64,000 nucleotides of DNA from Saccharospirillaceae bacterium. GTDB taxonomy: Bacteria > Pseudomonadota > Gammaproteobacteria > Pseudomonadales > Oceanobacteraceae. Each line of letters begins with the position of its first letter. The stretch's first letter is position 1. This document shows, piece by piece, positions 18,549 through 28,265 of the stretch. The stretch lies in the NCBI GenBank assembly GCA_021208685.1, contig JAJOJJ010000017.1, positions 104,654 to 168,653 on the forward strand. Reading direction: 5' to 3'. The translations under genes were made by a program, and so were the position numbers. The notes under the pieces are model-generated. The model saw only the letters and a list, made by a program, of their open reading frames with translations. It did not search any database and had not been told where the DNA came from.

Positions 18549-18855
18549 AGTTGCTCTGTAGTCGAAGCTTATATAAAATCAAAGTAAGAGTTTAAAGTAG
18601 CGTCAATTGTTTACAACTTATCAACTACCCCTTAATGATTTTAATTATTAATAAGGAGAGTAAAATACCCCAACTATAATCGCGAGCATGTGGGCTCTTT
18701 GATAAGGACATCCGGTATGACTACCGCATTCGAATGGCCAAGGTTACGCAACGTAGTTTTCATATCAGTACCTATCTGCAGCATCCAAATTCCAAATACA
18801 GAGTTCAATCCCACTGTCGCAATCGTAAGCAATGATATTGACATCACTTCTGTAT
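18549..18855. other. Gap between narX and the recombinase operon, left end of the mobile segment
   Basis: A+T-rich, no convincing gene. It holds an SD-like AAGGAGAG at about 18652-18660 with no start codon at the proper spacing before foreign-looking sequence starts, a 24-bp repeat copy (18669-18692), and the left inverted motif of the putative element (18698-18737). A 64-codon open frame at 18690-18884 lacks recognisable features, and I do not call it. No narL fragment is detectable by eye. Confidence 0.6.
18669..18692. repeat. 24-bp direct repeat, copy 1 (outside recombinase gene)
   Basis: Matches 22 of 24 positions of the sequence at 18874-18897, which encodes the final codons of the 1045-aa recombinase. 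The two copies are 205 bp apart, and their flanks are unrelated. It may be a recombination site or a remnant of an earlier insertion of a related element. Confidence 0.75.
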
Positions 18856-21800
18856 CTACTTGGACGGCACAATCCCAACCATAATCGCGAGCATATGAAA
18901 CAGATACCTCAGTACGGAAGATGAGTACTTCTGGTAGTTTTCACCGCCATTGTTGATGTTCTCTAACAGTTCAGCTTCTCTGGGATGGCTGAGATGCAAC
19001 ATCCCGAAGGTACTGGCTTTAGTTTTGTCTTCACGCAAGATGACATGCGGAATGACCGATTTCCATTTGCCCAATTCCTTCTGATCTCCGTCAGCAAGAT
19101 ACAGCTCCAATCGCCAACGATTCATCTTTATCACGGTGTCCAACGTTTTCCTGAACTGCTGTAGATCTTCATACTTGGTGAATCGGATTCCGGAATGTGC
19201 CGTGTTTACAACGGCTAACCAGTATTTCAGCATCCACTGAAAACCCTCTCGATCGCTAAGATACAAATCTCTGAGGTTGCCAATAAAACAATCAATTTCT
19301 TGCGCAACTCCACTATCAGCAGGCTTACCTGGCAACAAAGGGAGGTTGAACACTGTGTTTTTCCTGCGCTCAGGGAATAGCCTTTCCTTATTATTCCTTG
19401 TCTTTATTGCTTGCAGTAATTGTGCGTTTTGCAGCCACCGCTCTAACGTGCCTTCATCGATCTTTTGCATCATAGCAACGAAGGGGATTGATTTTCCTTC
19501 TTCTAACTTCTTCAAGGCGGTATAGCAGTCTTCGACAGAGTAATTTTTCTTCTGAACAATCTTCTCACCAGAACTACTTTCTGTTTCAGCAATCTGGCCA
19601 TGAATAGGATCAAACTCCCGTATGTGTTTTTTCAGTCGATTGATCAGGCGCTCTCGCTGACGATTGATTGGATAGCGTTCTTGTTGTGCTTTTTTTACTG
19701 TTGGAACTTCTGAATGTTTACTTTGGTCACGGTCAACCGCAACCATCTGAGTGGTCATCAAACCAGTGAATGACTGAGCTGCCGTGAGTGTCAGTGTGGG
19801 GTTATAGCTGCGCACACGCTCCCCAATAATCAGATCTGCCACGTGGATGTAATTGGAGAAAGTTACTTCCGGAGTTAGATGACCGACCAGAGCAGACAAG
19901 GACCAATACCGATCCCGATTGATATCTTCATTGAGTGAATAGATGGCCTTGCGAATGAGTAAGGCCATTGCGGTGGAGTAAGGAGTTAATTGTTCAATTA
20001 GTTGAGGATTACCTTCCAGAACAAGCATCAGATTGGTGATGGCGGTATGACGAAGATGGTGGAACGACAGATCCTGCAAACCTTGCGCTACCAATAGGCG
20101 CTTAACAAGATCACTGATCCTGTTCCCATCAAATTGCATGCTTGGTGTTGTCGGCATACTGAACAGGAGAATATTCTTGTTTCCATCGTTTCGACTTATT
20201 CTTGCGCTCAGGTATCGTTGGAATTGTTCAAACTCCCCTCCAACCAACAGAATTCGGGTCGGAATACGGCGCAGTGCAGAATAGGTCTTGTTGGAGCCGT
20301 AGCGATTCTCCCGAACAAAAATCCACCGATCTGCGGAGTTCTCAACATCCTTCATTCTGAGCTTTAGCAGCTCACCTCGTCTCATTCCTGTTCGTATCGC
20401 CAGGATCAACAATACCTTGAGGCCATCGATGGTGTGCTGATCAAGGTCGGTAATGCAGTCGAGACGTTCCAACATTCCGGCAAAGGCTTGGTTCGAAATC
20501 AAACCAGTGCGGATGCGATTTCTTACTTTTGTAGAAGTCGTATCGGCAAAAAATCGGTTCAAATTTGGGGCGTTAATCGCTTTCTCTAGAAATTCGTGCA
20601 GTGATTTGAGTCTGCCGAGTAGGTAGTTTCTCGCCTTTGGATCATCCTTTGTTTCGGCCATTTTCTCATAAAGATCAATCCATTCTTCTTCAGTTAAGTC
20701 TTCCAGTACCTGGTCGTAGGTGTTTAAAAACCAAACAAATTTTATCTCTTCAAAATATCGTTTCAGAGATGACACCACCAAACGATCTTGCGAGTCGATC
20801 AGCCACTGTGTGAAAATCCGGAAATTGTCATCTGTTTCTGCGGACAGGATCTCGTTAAGCTCAGCTAATGCGGCATTCTTTCCTCTTTTAACGCCTCTAT
20901 CTTTAGGGCGTAGCGCATGATCTATAGAGCGAATGTAACCATCGATACTACGCTCCCGCTTACGAGTTTTGCTCACACTGGAGTGAGAGAATGAGCCACT
21001 GAAAAACGAGATGGGCTGCATTGAGGATTGAGCTGGTAGATTCTGCATCCATAACATTTGGTGCTCTGGTCTGAGAGATGATGACTCTAAATTGCCGCAG
21101 GCTACCTCGATCAGGGCTTGTGGAAGTTCCACATCATCCAGCGTTTCTGTTGTGGCCAATGCTCCTGCGGCGAATCCCTTAAGGGATTTGATTTCAGCAA
21201 ACCGCTGATTCGGTGAAACCGATTCCAATCGGTTGAGAATCAGTTTCCAGGCAATATCCTCATTCAGAGTTTCATGCCTCGTTTTAACAATACCTGTCGT
21301 AATGTGAATCAAGCCCAGTGTCAATGTATCAGGATAAAACCTGCGTATCGTGAGGTACTCAGTGCCATCAGGCGTTACTTGAGGCAGATTTTCAGGTTCT
21401 GTATCCGGCTTCCAGACCAGATCAATCCAGATGTGGTCACCATGCCGCCCTATGAAACGCTGACCCATGATGATGGTATTCGCCAGTGCGACCAATGCAC
21501 CGGGCATCGCTAAGGCTCCATGAATGGCTGCTGAAATGAGAACGTCTGCCAGCGCCTCATCATGCGACACTTTTTTATAGGTTTGGCGACTCAGCATATA
21601 GGCATGCCAATCTTGATAGGCTCCCCCAACAGCTCGACCCAGAGCCAGATTATTCAGCGTACGAACAGGGTTAGGTCTCTTTAACCGGATTACAGATGGA
21701 GGCAGTGTCAGGTTCCATTGTTGCTGCGTGTTGATCTCACTGATCTTTTGAGTCAGGTATCGGTAGGCGAGCCGCAGTCTGCGGACTTCTGTCGCATTGC

Positions 21801-21993
21801 GCCTTAACTCCGATATCCATTCCTGTAGTTGCGTATCCGCCTTTTCAGGATTCGGCGCTGGCTGGACGAGTTCCGGAATTCGGGATCTGATCTGCTCATC
21901 AATCTCGGCTCTGACAACTGAGGCAATGCGCGTCTCACCCTTTTTTCTGCGTTCTGCGCGCTCCGCAGATCCATATTGCTTAGCGTTTGCCAT
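18856..21993 (-). CDS. Large tyrosine recombinase (1045 aa), catalytic member of the trio
   Basis: Site-specific DNA integrase. The catalytic set is complete: Arg538 in TGMRRGEL, His645 and Arg648 in FHHLRHT, His705 in VGHLTPEVTF and nucleophile Tyr715 ten residues later (SNYIH). An N-terminal portion of about 500 residues and a C-terminal portion of about 330 residues flank this domain, so it is much larger than phage integrases (300-450 aa); I recognise no other domain in them. Its start overlaps the 776-aa gene by 14 bp. It may correspond to the large integrase of gamma-mobile-trio elements (GmtZ); I am not certain of this equivalence. The last codons are duplicated 205 bp downstream. Confidence 0.85.
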   Translation of the reverse strand: MANAKQYGSAERAERRKKGETRIASVVRAEIDEQIRSRIPELVQPAPNPEKADTQLQEWISELRRNATEVRRLRLAYRYLTQKISEINTQQQWNLTLPPSVIRLKRPNPVRTLNNLALGRAVGGAYQDWHAYMLSRQTYKKVSHDEALADVLISAAIHGALAMPGALVALANTIIMGQRFIGRHGDHIWIDLVWKPDTEPENLPQVTPDGTEYLTIRRFYPDTLTLGLIHITTGIVKTRHETLNEDIAWKLILNRLESVSPNQRFAEIKSLKGFAAGALATTETLDDVELPQALIEVACGNLESSSLRPEHQMLWMQNLPAQSSMQPISFFSGSFSHSSVSKTRKRERSIDGYIRSIDHALRPKDRGVKRGKNAALAELNEILSAETDDNFRIFTQWLIDSQDRLVVSSLKRYFEEIKFVWFLNTYDQVLEDLTEEEWIDLYEKMAETKDDPKARNYLLGRLKSLHEFLEKAINAPNLNRFFADTTSTKVRNRIRTGLISNQAFAGMLERLDCITDLDQHTIDGLKVLLILAIRTGMRRGELLKLRMKDVENSADRWIFVRENRYGSNKTYSALRRIPTRILLVGGEFEQFQRYLSARISRNDGNKNILLFSMPTTPSMQFDGNRISDLVKRLLVAQGLQDLSFHHLRHTAITNLMLVLEGNPQLIEQLTPYSTAMALLIRKAIYSLNEDINRDRYWSLSALVGHLTPEVTFSNYIHVADLIIGERVRSYNPTLTLTAAQSFTGLMTTQMVAVDRDQSKHSEVPTVKKAQQERYPINRQRERLINRLKKHIREFDPIHGQIAETESSSGEKIVQKKNYSVEDCYTALKKLEEGKSIPFVAMMQKIDEGTLERWLQNAQLLQAIKTRNNKERLFPERRKNTVFNLPLLPGKPADSGVAQEIDCFIGNLRDLYLSDREGFQWMLKYWLAVVNTAHSGIRFTKYEDLQQFRKTLDTVIKMNRWRLELYLADGDQKELGKWKSVIPHVILREDKTKASTFGMLHLSHPREAELLENINNGGENYQKYSSSVLRYLFHMLAIMVGIVPSK
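18874..18897. repeat. 24-bp direct repeat, copy 2 (3' end of recombinase gene)
   Basis: Inside the recombinase coding sequence, close to its stop. The partner at 18669-18692 differs at two positions (T/C and G/A). See the copy 1 entry. Confidence 0.75.
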
Positions 21994-24310
21994 GGCGATT
22001 CAGCCCTGTAATTGGCAAGATTTTCAGTTGAATCAGTTCATGATCGATCGCAGAAGCCATGGCTTTGAGTTGCTTAAACGACATTCCACTGAACTTCGTC
22101 AGGCCCTCTTTTCCTAGGCTGGCATGCCCCATAAAACTGTCCACAACCTCCCCGGGAAACAGTTTAACCAGAAATGTTCTGAGGAAGTGTCGATGCCAAT
22201 TTAGAGGCAGGTTAAACATCCCGTTTAGCTGATTGTGCAAACTACGAGGCTGAACGGCTATCCGCTGATACCCATCACGGTTTTCATCGAAAAAGAAGAA
22301 TATCGGTTGCCTACCTGCCAACGTTTCACGGATAGAGCCCGAGATAGAACGGTCAATAGGGTCGAGGAAGACGGCCAATTCGTTCAGATGCTTAAGGTAG
22401 TAGCTAATCTGAAGGGCGGCTGATTCGGAAAGGCTCACGACTCGGGATGACTCACCGGCGCGGGCTTCTTTATCGGAAATGAATAGCTTGCCCGTGTTGA
22501 GATCAAACGCGTTCAGATCATCATACGGATCCTTAACTGGACGATGACCAGTACATAGATTCAGGTAATGCAGAACATACAACGTGTATCGATTATGCAA
22601 TTTCGCTGTCTGTCGATGGCGTAATGCCTCTTGAACCGAGGTGGAAATCCTATTAAACAGTCCCGCGATGGCCTCAGGTTTGACTTGCAGTTGCGATCCG
22701 CCCAGTTTTTTATTGGTATCGATGTTCTTATCAACAGATATGCCAGGGGCAATCAGTGAAGCGGCAATCTCTGCAGGAACCAAACGATCAATCCTGGTTA
22801 GATACTCTGAATGTATGGCAGAGACTTGAGTTACATCGTACTGGTAGTAGTAGGTACCAGCCTCATGAACACTCAGCTCACCAGTGATCAGGCCTATTTC
22901 AACACTGTCAGTACCAGTAAAAACCAGATAGTTCTGCAGATAGTCTGCCACTCGACCAATCGTCAGACGTGTTTCGAATTCATCATTCAGCGCTTTTAGC
23001 CATTGCTCAATTTGGGGCAGCAGCAATTCATTCAGCTCGGATTTATCAGGGATTGCTGCCAGCGATGCTGGCAATGCCAGAGTTATAGGGTGGTTATCAC
23101 GTACGAGCATCTCCTCGTACGCCTGTTCCAGCTTATGTTTTGGCAGATCAGGCTGATAAACCCACTGAATTGTTGATCCCGTTCTCAGGATGAAATCACC
23201 TGCTCTTTCGGGCATTTTGGTAACAAATGATGTGGCCATAATCCGCTCGCATGAGCGACCAGTCATGAGCATCAGCAGCAGGACCCATCGAGCCGCAGGG
23301 GATAGGGTTTCAGTTTTATGCAGCTCAATGAGGAAAATCCTCAGTTCATGCGTGGTTAGTCGATTCCAACTACAGGCGAGATTTTTCTCCCGACGCTCTA
23401 TCTGAGCACTGGCTGTCCGAGCTTTAACCATCTTGAGGTAAACGGAATGTTTCACCCAGGACGGATCATTGCTGGCCGAACTGATTTCACCGTAGGTTCG
23501 GTGTGATCTGTTATCGGACAGATATTCTTTAGTGTCTTGGTATTCAGGCTTGAGCTTTGGACTATCCTGCATCAGACGAGTCGCGGGGGCTTCATCATCG
23601 GCTTTCGATGGTTTTGTTACCTGGAGGACTGCCGGTCTTTCTGTGTCTCTCTTCTGTTCATCCGCTTCTTGCTTCTGCTGACCACCAGTACGGGGATTAC
23701 CCAGTTCGCCGTCTATAACATCAGCGACAATCCGGTGTATTGACTGGCTGTATCGCCTTGCTGAGTCGGACGATTCATTTTTGATGAGTTCCTTTAATAG
23801 CTCATGAGCCGTTCCAATACAGATGCAGGTACCGCTCAAGATTTTTTCTTTCGAAAGACTAGACCTTGCTCTGTAGTGGTCGCAGAGCAATCGAAATGAA
23901 GTCAGTGCCTGCCCTAATCTTGCTTTAGATCCAAATTTTTGGCTATGTTGATATAAAGCTATCAGCAGGATTTGTTGCAGGCGCCTTAGATTCTGGGAGT
24001 CTGGCTGCTGACAGAGAAATAGCACAAACGGCTTTTTGGTAATCTGTCGATTTTTTTTAATTTGTGACGACTTGGCAGTCGCTTTGTCAGCCAAATCGCT
24101 CATGTCTAATCCGGAGCGACAGTATTGTTTGGCCATCGCGTCGGCATAGGCCCGAGTCGTCAGTAAATCGTTAGTTGGGCTTGGACTTAAGGCACCGGCA
24201 CTTATTTGGGTATCCGGAGCATTTAGATACTCCCCCAACAAACGCAGAATCAGAGCGAGCGCCAGCTCCTGATCTCCACTATCAATTTCCACACCCAGAA
24301 TCTTATCCAT
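21980..24310 (-). CDS. Degenerate tyrosine recombinase (776 aa) lacking the nucleophilic Tyr
   Basis: The C-terminal 200 residues have a tyrosine-recombinase fold: Arg590 in CTGHRPVKDP, His708 and Arg711 in HRHFLRTFLV, His729 in FMGHASLG. Where the nucleophile should be (His+10) is Lys739, then Phe740, so the strand-cleaving Tyr is missing. A second recombinase-like segment lies near residue 350 (LLLMLMTGRSCERI). I infer an architectural or regulatory partner of the 1045-aa enzyme, as with multi-recombinase transposons. It begins 6 bp after the small gene and overlaps the large one. It may be the GmtY-like member of a trio; equivalence not certain. Confidence 0.75.
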   Translation of the reverse strand: MDKILGVEIDSGDQELALALILRLLGEYLNAPDTQISAGALSPSPTNDLLTTRAYADAMAKQYCRSGLDMSDLADKATAKSSQIKKNRQITKKPFVLFLCQQPDSQNLRRLQQILLIALYQHSQKFGSKARLGQALTSFRLLCDHYRARSSLSKEKILSGTCICIGTAHELLKELIKNESSDSARRYSQSIHRIVADVIDGELGNPRTGGQQKQEADEQKRDTERPAVLQVTKPSKADDEAPATRLMQDSPKLKPEYQDTKEYLSDNRSHRTYGEISSASNDPSWVKHSVYLKMVKARTASAQIERREKNLACSWNRLTTHELRIFLIELHKTETLSPAARWVLLLMLMTGRSCERIMATSFVTKMPERAGDFILRTGSTIQWVYQPDLPKHKLEQAYEEMLVRDNHPITLALPASLAAIPDKSELNELLLPQIEQWLKALNDEFETRLTIGRVADYLQNYLVFTGTDSVEIGLITGELSVHEAGTYYYQYDVTQVSAIHSEYLTRIDRLVPAEIAASLIAPGISVDKNIDTNKKLGGSQLQVKPEAIAGLFNRISTSVQEALRHRQTAKLHNRYTLYVLHYLNLCTGHRPVKDPYDDLNAFDLNTGKLFISDKEARAGESSRVVSLSESAALQISYYLKHLNELAVFLDPIDRSISGSIRETLAGRQPIFFFFDENRDGYQRIAVQPRSLHNQLNGMFNLPLNWHRHFLRTFLVKLFPGEVVDSFMGHASLGKEGLTKFSGMSFKQLKAMASAIDHELIQLKILPITGLNRHGKR

Positions 24311-24316
24311 AGATAT

Positions 24317-24823
24317 CTACGTATCCTTAGTATTCGAATTACCCTTCACTTGGGTGCGAACAACGTTTCGCCCCTCACAGGTGAGATATTCAACAATAGG
24401 GAGCAACTCGCGCTTTCGTGTGCCAACAATCAAATCTCGATACTCTCTAGGGCTGGCAAGATCCAACACATCATAGAGTTCCTTCAATCCAGATTTTCGG
24501 TGGGGTGCCTGCAGTAGTTCAATCACCTCGTTAACCCAGCTCATCTGCACTAGGTCTGTTTCATCCAACTGTGTATGGATGATTGCCCAAATAGACTTTT
24601 GGCCGATTTGTTTTAGGTAGGTGAGCTCAGGAAACCCGCTGATCAGCCAGTATGAACTTGTATCTTTTTTGATCAAATGAACGGGGCGCAGCACTTGGCT
24701 CGCTACGTATTTATCCCGATCAATTTTAGATACATCACCCTGCGTTTGCCGAAATGCACGCAGCTCATAGAGCTGTCTCAGCCGCGTGTGAATCGCGATC
24801 TCGTCCAACCTAATTTTTTTCAT
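24317..24823 (-). CDS. Small trio protein of unknown function (168 aa)
   Basis: First gene of the recombinase operon. There is no signal peptide or membrane segment. The segment VLRPVHLIKKDTSSYWLISG at about residues 45-64 is weakly reminiscent of a ParB/sulfiredoxin N-terminal strand-turn-strand, and the C-terminal half is helical with basic patches (GTRKREL). It could be a DNA-binding accessory factor, comparable in position to GmtX or in size to TnpC of Tn554, but no motif proves it. Tight spacing to the 776-aa gene (6 bp) shows co-translation. Confidence 0.7.
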   Translation of the reverse strand: MKKIRLDEIAIHTRLRQLYELRAFRQTQGDVSKIDRDKYVASQVLRPVHLIKKDTSSYWLISGFPELTYLKQIGQKSIWAIIHTQLDETDLVQMSWVNEVIELLQAPHRKSGLKELYDVLDLASPREYRDLIVGTRKRELLPIVEYLTCEGRNVVRTQVKGNSNTKDT

Positions 24824-25187
<364 letters not shown>

Positions 25188-26717
25188 TCAGCCTAACCCT
25201 ACCGCCCGATCCGCACCCGCCCGGCGGCGGATTCGGCGCGACAGGCTGTCGATCAGAATATTCAGCACAGCGGCGACCACAATCAGAAAGAAGGCTTTGT
25301 CGTAACGGATTTCTTCAAACGCCGAGTCGATATAAAACCCCAGAGTGGCAATACCGAGAATTCCCATCATCGCGCTTTCGCGCAGGATGACTTCCCAGCG
25401 ATAAAATAAAAAGGCAAGAAACCCCGGATACAGGCGTGGCGTATGCAGATAAAAATATCGGTTAATCCCTTTGGGGTCATCGGCACGCTGTGGCTGCTGT
25501 TCGCTGTGATTGGCCAGCAGGAACGCAATTAAACCGCCGTTATGCAATGCCAGCGCCAGCACCGCCGGTAAGCCGGAAGGCCCGAGCAGTAACAGCAGAA
25601 TAAACGCGATCATCATTTCCGGCGTCGAACGCATCATCAGCAGTAATAACCGCCCCGGCCAGCGCATGGCCCGGCCACTGATCGCCTGACTGGCCAGCGG
25701 ATAGCACAACAGCGCAATCACACCGGTCAGCACCAGTGCAATCTGGGTAAGGTACAGCGTCTGCAATAATGCCGGCCAGGCTACCTGACTGAATTCGCGC
25801 CAGTACCAGGTCGCGGCTGCGCTCAGATCACCCTGCTGTAATGCCCGTGGCCAGATATCCTGACTGATAAACTGCCACGCATAGCTGCTGCCCAGTGGCG
25901 GCGACTGGGGTAACAACCAGAGTGCCAATGCCGCATAAACAGGTAATAACCAGCCACGTAACCAGAAGCGGATACTGGCAATTAATATAAAAAACACCCA
26001 GAGCAAAGCCGCGGCTTCGCTGTACTGCCCCTGTTTAAAAGCGGTCTCCAGATGAAAGCCAAGTGTTGGCAAACCAATAAAACCAAGAATGGCGCTGGAG
26101 CGTAATGCACACTCAAAACGATAGCGGCAGTAACTGCGCATCTCGCCCAGACTCTGTGGAATTAAGGTGTAGGCATGGCGGCTGATGCGGCTGCTGAAAG
26201 GTGAAACAGCCAGCGCAGGCTCTGGCGCCTGGCGATCAAACATTTCGGCAAATACTTTGGCAAATACACCGGTGTAAGGAATTAAAATCGCCAGCAAGCC
26301 GGTGGTGGCGCTGAGGCCATAAAGCTGCATAAACAGCAGCCCCCAGAATATTTCGTGTACCGAACGTACCGCCGCCGCCAGCATACGCACCGGCCGCCAG
26401 TGATAAAACACCGCCAGCATTAAGCCCAGCGGTACTGAAATGATCAGTGCCAGTAAGGCAAAGGCAACGGTCTGACCCAGCGCACTGAACAGCGTACTGC
26501 TGTCAGCCCAGTACGGGGTAATAAAGCCCCAGCCAATACGTCCGAGTTCACGCCATGGGTCGGTCGGATAAAGCGCCAGATCGGCCAGAAATATACAAGC
26601 CAGGGCAATCGCAATAAATAACAGGGAAATACGGCGCAAACGACGACCGCTGCTGTGTGCCGGGCGCACGCCGGGCAAACGGTTCAGCAGCATTAAAGCG
26701 TCGTTATCAGGCCGCAT
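25188..26717 (-). CDS. Fused double PhnE-type ABC permease (selenium-linked)
   Basis: 509-aa inner-membrane protein made of two PhnE-like permease halves joined in one chain. Half 1 (about 30-270) has AVRSVHEIFWGLLFMQ and RSSAILGFIGLPTLGFHL; half 2 (about 290-490) has MRSTPEMMIAFILL and RESAMMGILGIATLGFYID. The duplicated EAA-type loops show both halves contact the ATPase. Usually PhnE is about 260 aa and dimerises. It overlaps the ATPase gene by 11 bp and ends the selD-selU-ABC operon. The transported oxyanion is inferred to be a selenium species; phosphonate or phosphite is the alternative. Confidence 0.85.
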   Translation of the reverse strand: MRPDNDALMLLNRLPGVRPAHSSGRRLRRISLLFIAIALACIFLADLALYPTDPWRELGRIGWGFITPYWADSSTLFSALGQTVAFALLALIISVPLGLMLAVFYHWRPVRMLAAAVRSVHEIFWGLLFMQLYGLSATTGLLAILIPYTGVFAKVFAEMFDRQAPEPALAVSPFSSRISRHAYTLIPQSLGEMRSYCRYRFECALRSSAILGFIGLPTLGFHLETAFKQGQYSEAAALLWVFFILIASIRFWLRGWLLPVYAALALWLLPQSPPLGSSYAWQFISQDIWPRALQQGDLSAAATWYWREFSQVAWPALLQTLYLTQIALVLTGVIALLCYPLASQAISGRAMRWPGRLLLLMMRSTPEMMIAFILLLLLGPSGLPAVLALALHNGGLIAFLLANHSEQQPQRADDPKGINRYFYLHTPRLYPGFLAFLFYRWEVILRESAMMGILGIATLGFYIDSAFEEIRYDKAFFLIVVAAVLNILIDSLSRRIRRRAGADRAVGLG

Positions 26718-27384
26718 AAAAAGCGTCCAGATCGTTGCTGCTTAACGCTGCGGCCGGGCCATCGTAAACCAGTTCACCCGCGCGCAACGCCAGCACTCGA
26801 TCAAAATGGGCAAGTGCCAGACGGCGGTTATGCAGGCTGACCAGCAGGGTGTTATGACGTTTGATTAATAACTGCAGAATATTTTCGGCCTGCAGCGGGT
26901 CGAGGGCAGATACCGGTTCATCGCCAAGAAATACCGGCTGCTTACGATACAGCGCGCGACCAACGGCCACCCGCTGACGTTGCCCGCCGGATAACCGGTC
27001 CGGCGAATGCCAGAGTTTATCTTCTAACCCAAGCTCGTTACACAGCTGCTGAATGTCGGTGCGCGGGGTATTAAATGAGCGGATTAAATTCAGCAGATTA
27101 TAAACACTGCTGTGACGCTCCAGCCCGCCCATAAAAATATTGTTATACACCGACAGCATATCCACCAGCCCGCCCTGTTGCGGGCAGAGGGCAATCTGCT
27201 GTGGCTGCTGGCGGTACAGAACATCCAGCAGGCTGGATTTACCGGCACCGGAGGGGCCGATAATGGCTATTTTTTCACCCTGCCGAACCGTCAGGTTAAT
27301 GTTATGCAGTACGCGGTGCTTACCCAGCGTCAGATCAAACTGCTGTAACTGAAACAGGATAGCGGCATCCGCGTTCACGCTCAT
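26707..27384 (-). CDS. PhnC-like ABC transporter ATPase (selenium-linked)
   Basis: 225-aa nucleotide-binding subunit. Walker A GPSGAGKSS at about residue 43, Q-loop around CPQQGGLVDM, signature LSGGQRQRVAVGRAL around 136, Walker B VFLGDEPVSALD, and switch His in LLVSLHN. It is similar to PhnC of phosphonate systems. It lies 5 bp downstream of the substrate-binding protein and overlaps the permease. Substrate inferred from the selD/selU neighbours. Confidence 0.9.
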   Translation of the reverse strand: MSVNADAAILFQLQQFDLTLGKHRVLHNINLTVRQGEKIAIIGPSGAGKSSLLDVLYRQQPQQIALCPQQGGLVDMLSVYNNIFMGGLERHSSVYNLLNLIRSFNTPRTDIQQLCNELGLEDKLWHSPDRLSGGQRQRVAVGRALYRKQPVFLGDEPVSALDPLQAENILQLLIKRHNTLLVSLHNRRLALAHFDRVLALRAGELVYDGPAAALSSNDLDAFYAA

Positions 27385-27389
27385 GGTGA

Positions 27390-28265
27390 TCAGTCTTCCA
27401 GCAGGCCAATCGCACGGGCGGTATTTTCAATCGGCGCGTAATCGTCGTTACTGGCCGGTACAAACGATTCACGCGGAAAGCTGGCAAGCAGGTCTTTATC
27501 GTTCATTTCCAGCAGGGCTTTGCGCATTTTTTCTTTAAAGCCTTTACCGAAACGGGCATCCACATCGCCACGAATGGTCCACTGATAATCCGGATAGGTT
27601 GGTGTGGTCCAGATCACCTGAATTTTTTCCGGATCAATATTGCCCGCCGCCAGCTCGTTATCCCAGACGGTGTAATTAACCGCACCGACCTGATAAGCGC
27701 CGGACTGTACCTGAGCAATGGTACGGCTGTGATCGCCGGAGAAACCAACGCGCGAGAAAATATCCTCTGGTGCCGCATTAAATTGTTCGCGCAGATAAAA
27801 CTCCGGCATCAGACGACCGGAAGTAGAACCTTTGGAACCAAAGGTAAAGGTTTTGCCTTTCAGCGCTGCAGAGAGTTTTTCTTCTGCACTCAGGCCTGCG
27901 CTTTTATTGGCAATAAAATAGGTTTTAAAGAACTGATCTTCATAGCCCTGAGCAATGGCTTCAGAACCGGCCACCAGCTTGCGCGCCTGCACGCCGGATA
28001 AACCACCGAACCAGGCCAGCTGCACCTGATCGTTACGGAATGCAGTAATGGCAGCAGCGTAGGATTTTACCGGAATGTACTTCACCTCAGCGCCCGTCTG
28101 TGCCGAAAGATAATCGGCCACTTTATTAAAGCGTTGCTGTAAGCGCGATTCATCTTCATCCGGAATGGCGGTAAATACGAAGGTATCGGCGAATGCGGAA
28201 AAGGCACTCAGCAGCAGGCCTGCGGCTGCGGCAAACTTAAAGGTCTTTTTCATGGTTTTACTCAT
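27390..28265 (-). CDS. PhnD-like periplasmic binding protein, putative selenium-oxyanion transporter
   Basis: 291-aa exported protein: signal peptide MKKTFKFAAAAGLLLSAFSAFA (from Met5), then a PhnD-family type-II binding fold (FTAIPDEDESRL; AWFGGLSGVQAR; FTFGSKGSTSGRL, the anion-loop region). A recognised branch of this family occurs beside selD/selU and is annotated as putative selenate ABC transporter. Here the gene overlaps selU by 8 bp, supporting the same role. Start could be 28265 or the ATG at 28253. Phosphonate uptake is less likely because no phn lyase genes are present. Confidence 0.82.
   Translation of the reverse strand: MSKTMKKTFKFAAAAGLLLSAFSAFADTFVFTAIPDEDESRLQQRFNKVADYLSAQTGAEVKYIPVKSYAAAITAFRNDQVQLAWFGGLSGVQARKLVAGSEAIAQGYEDQFFKTYFIANKSAGLSAEEKLSAALKGKTFTFGSKGSTSGRLMPEFYLREQFNAAPEDIFSRVGFSGDHSRTIAQVQSGAYQVGAVNYTVWDNELAAGNIDPEKIQVIWTTPTYPDYQWTIRGDVDARFGKGFKEKMRKALLEMNDKDLLASFPRESFVPASNDDYAPIENTARAIGLLED

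Noticed and set aside
18549..18697. Remnant of narL after narX
   Set aside because: An SD-like motif is present, but no response-regulator sequence can be read in any frame.
18690..18884. 64-codon frame in the gap after narX
   Set aside because: No SD, no family resemblance; it runs through the 24-bp repeat and the antisense end of the recombinase gene.
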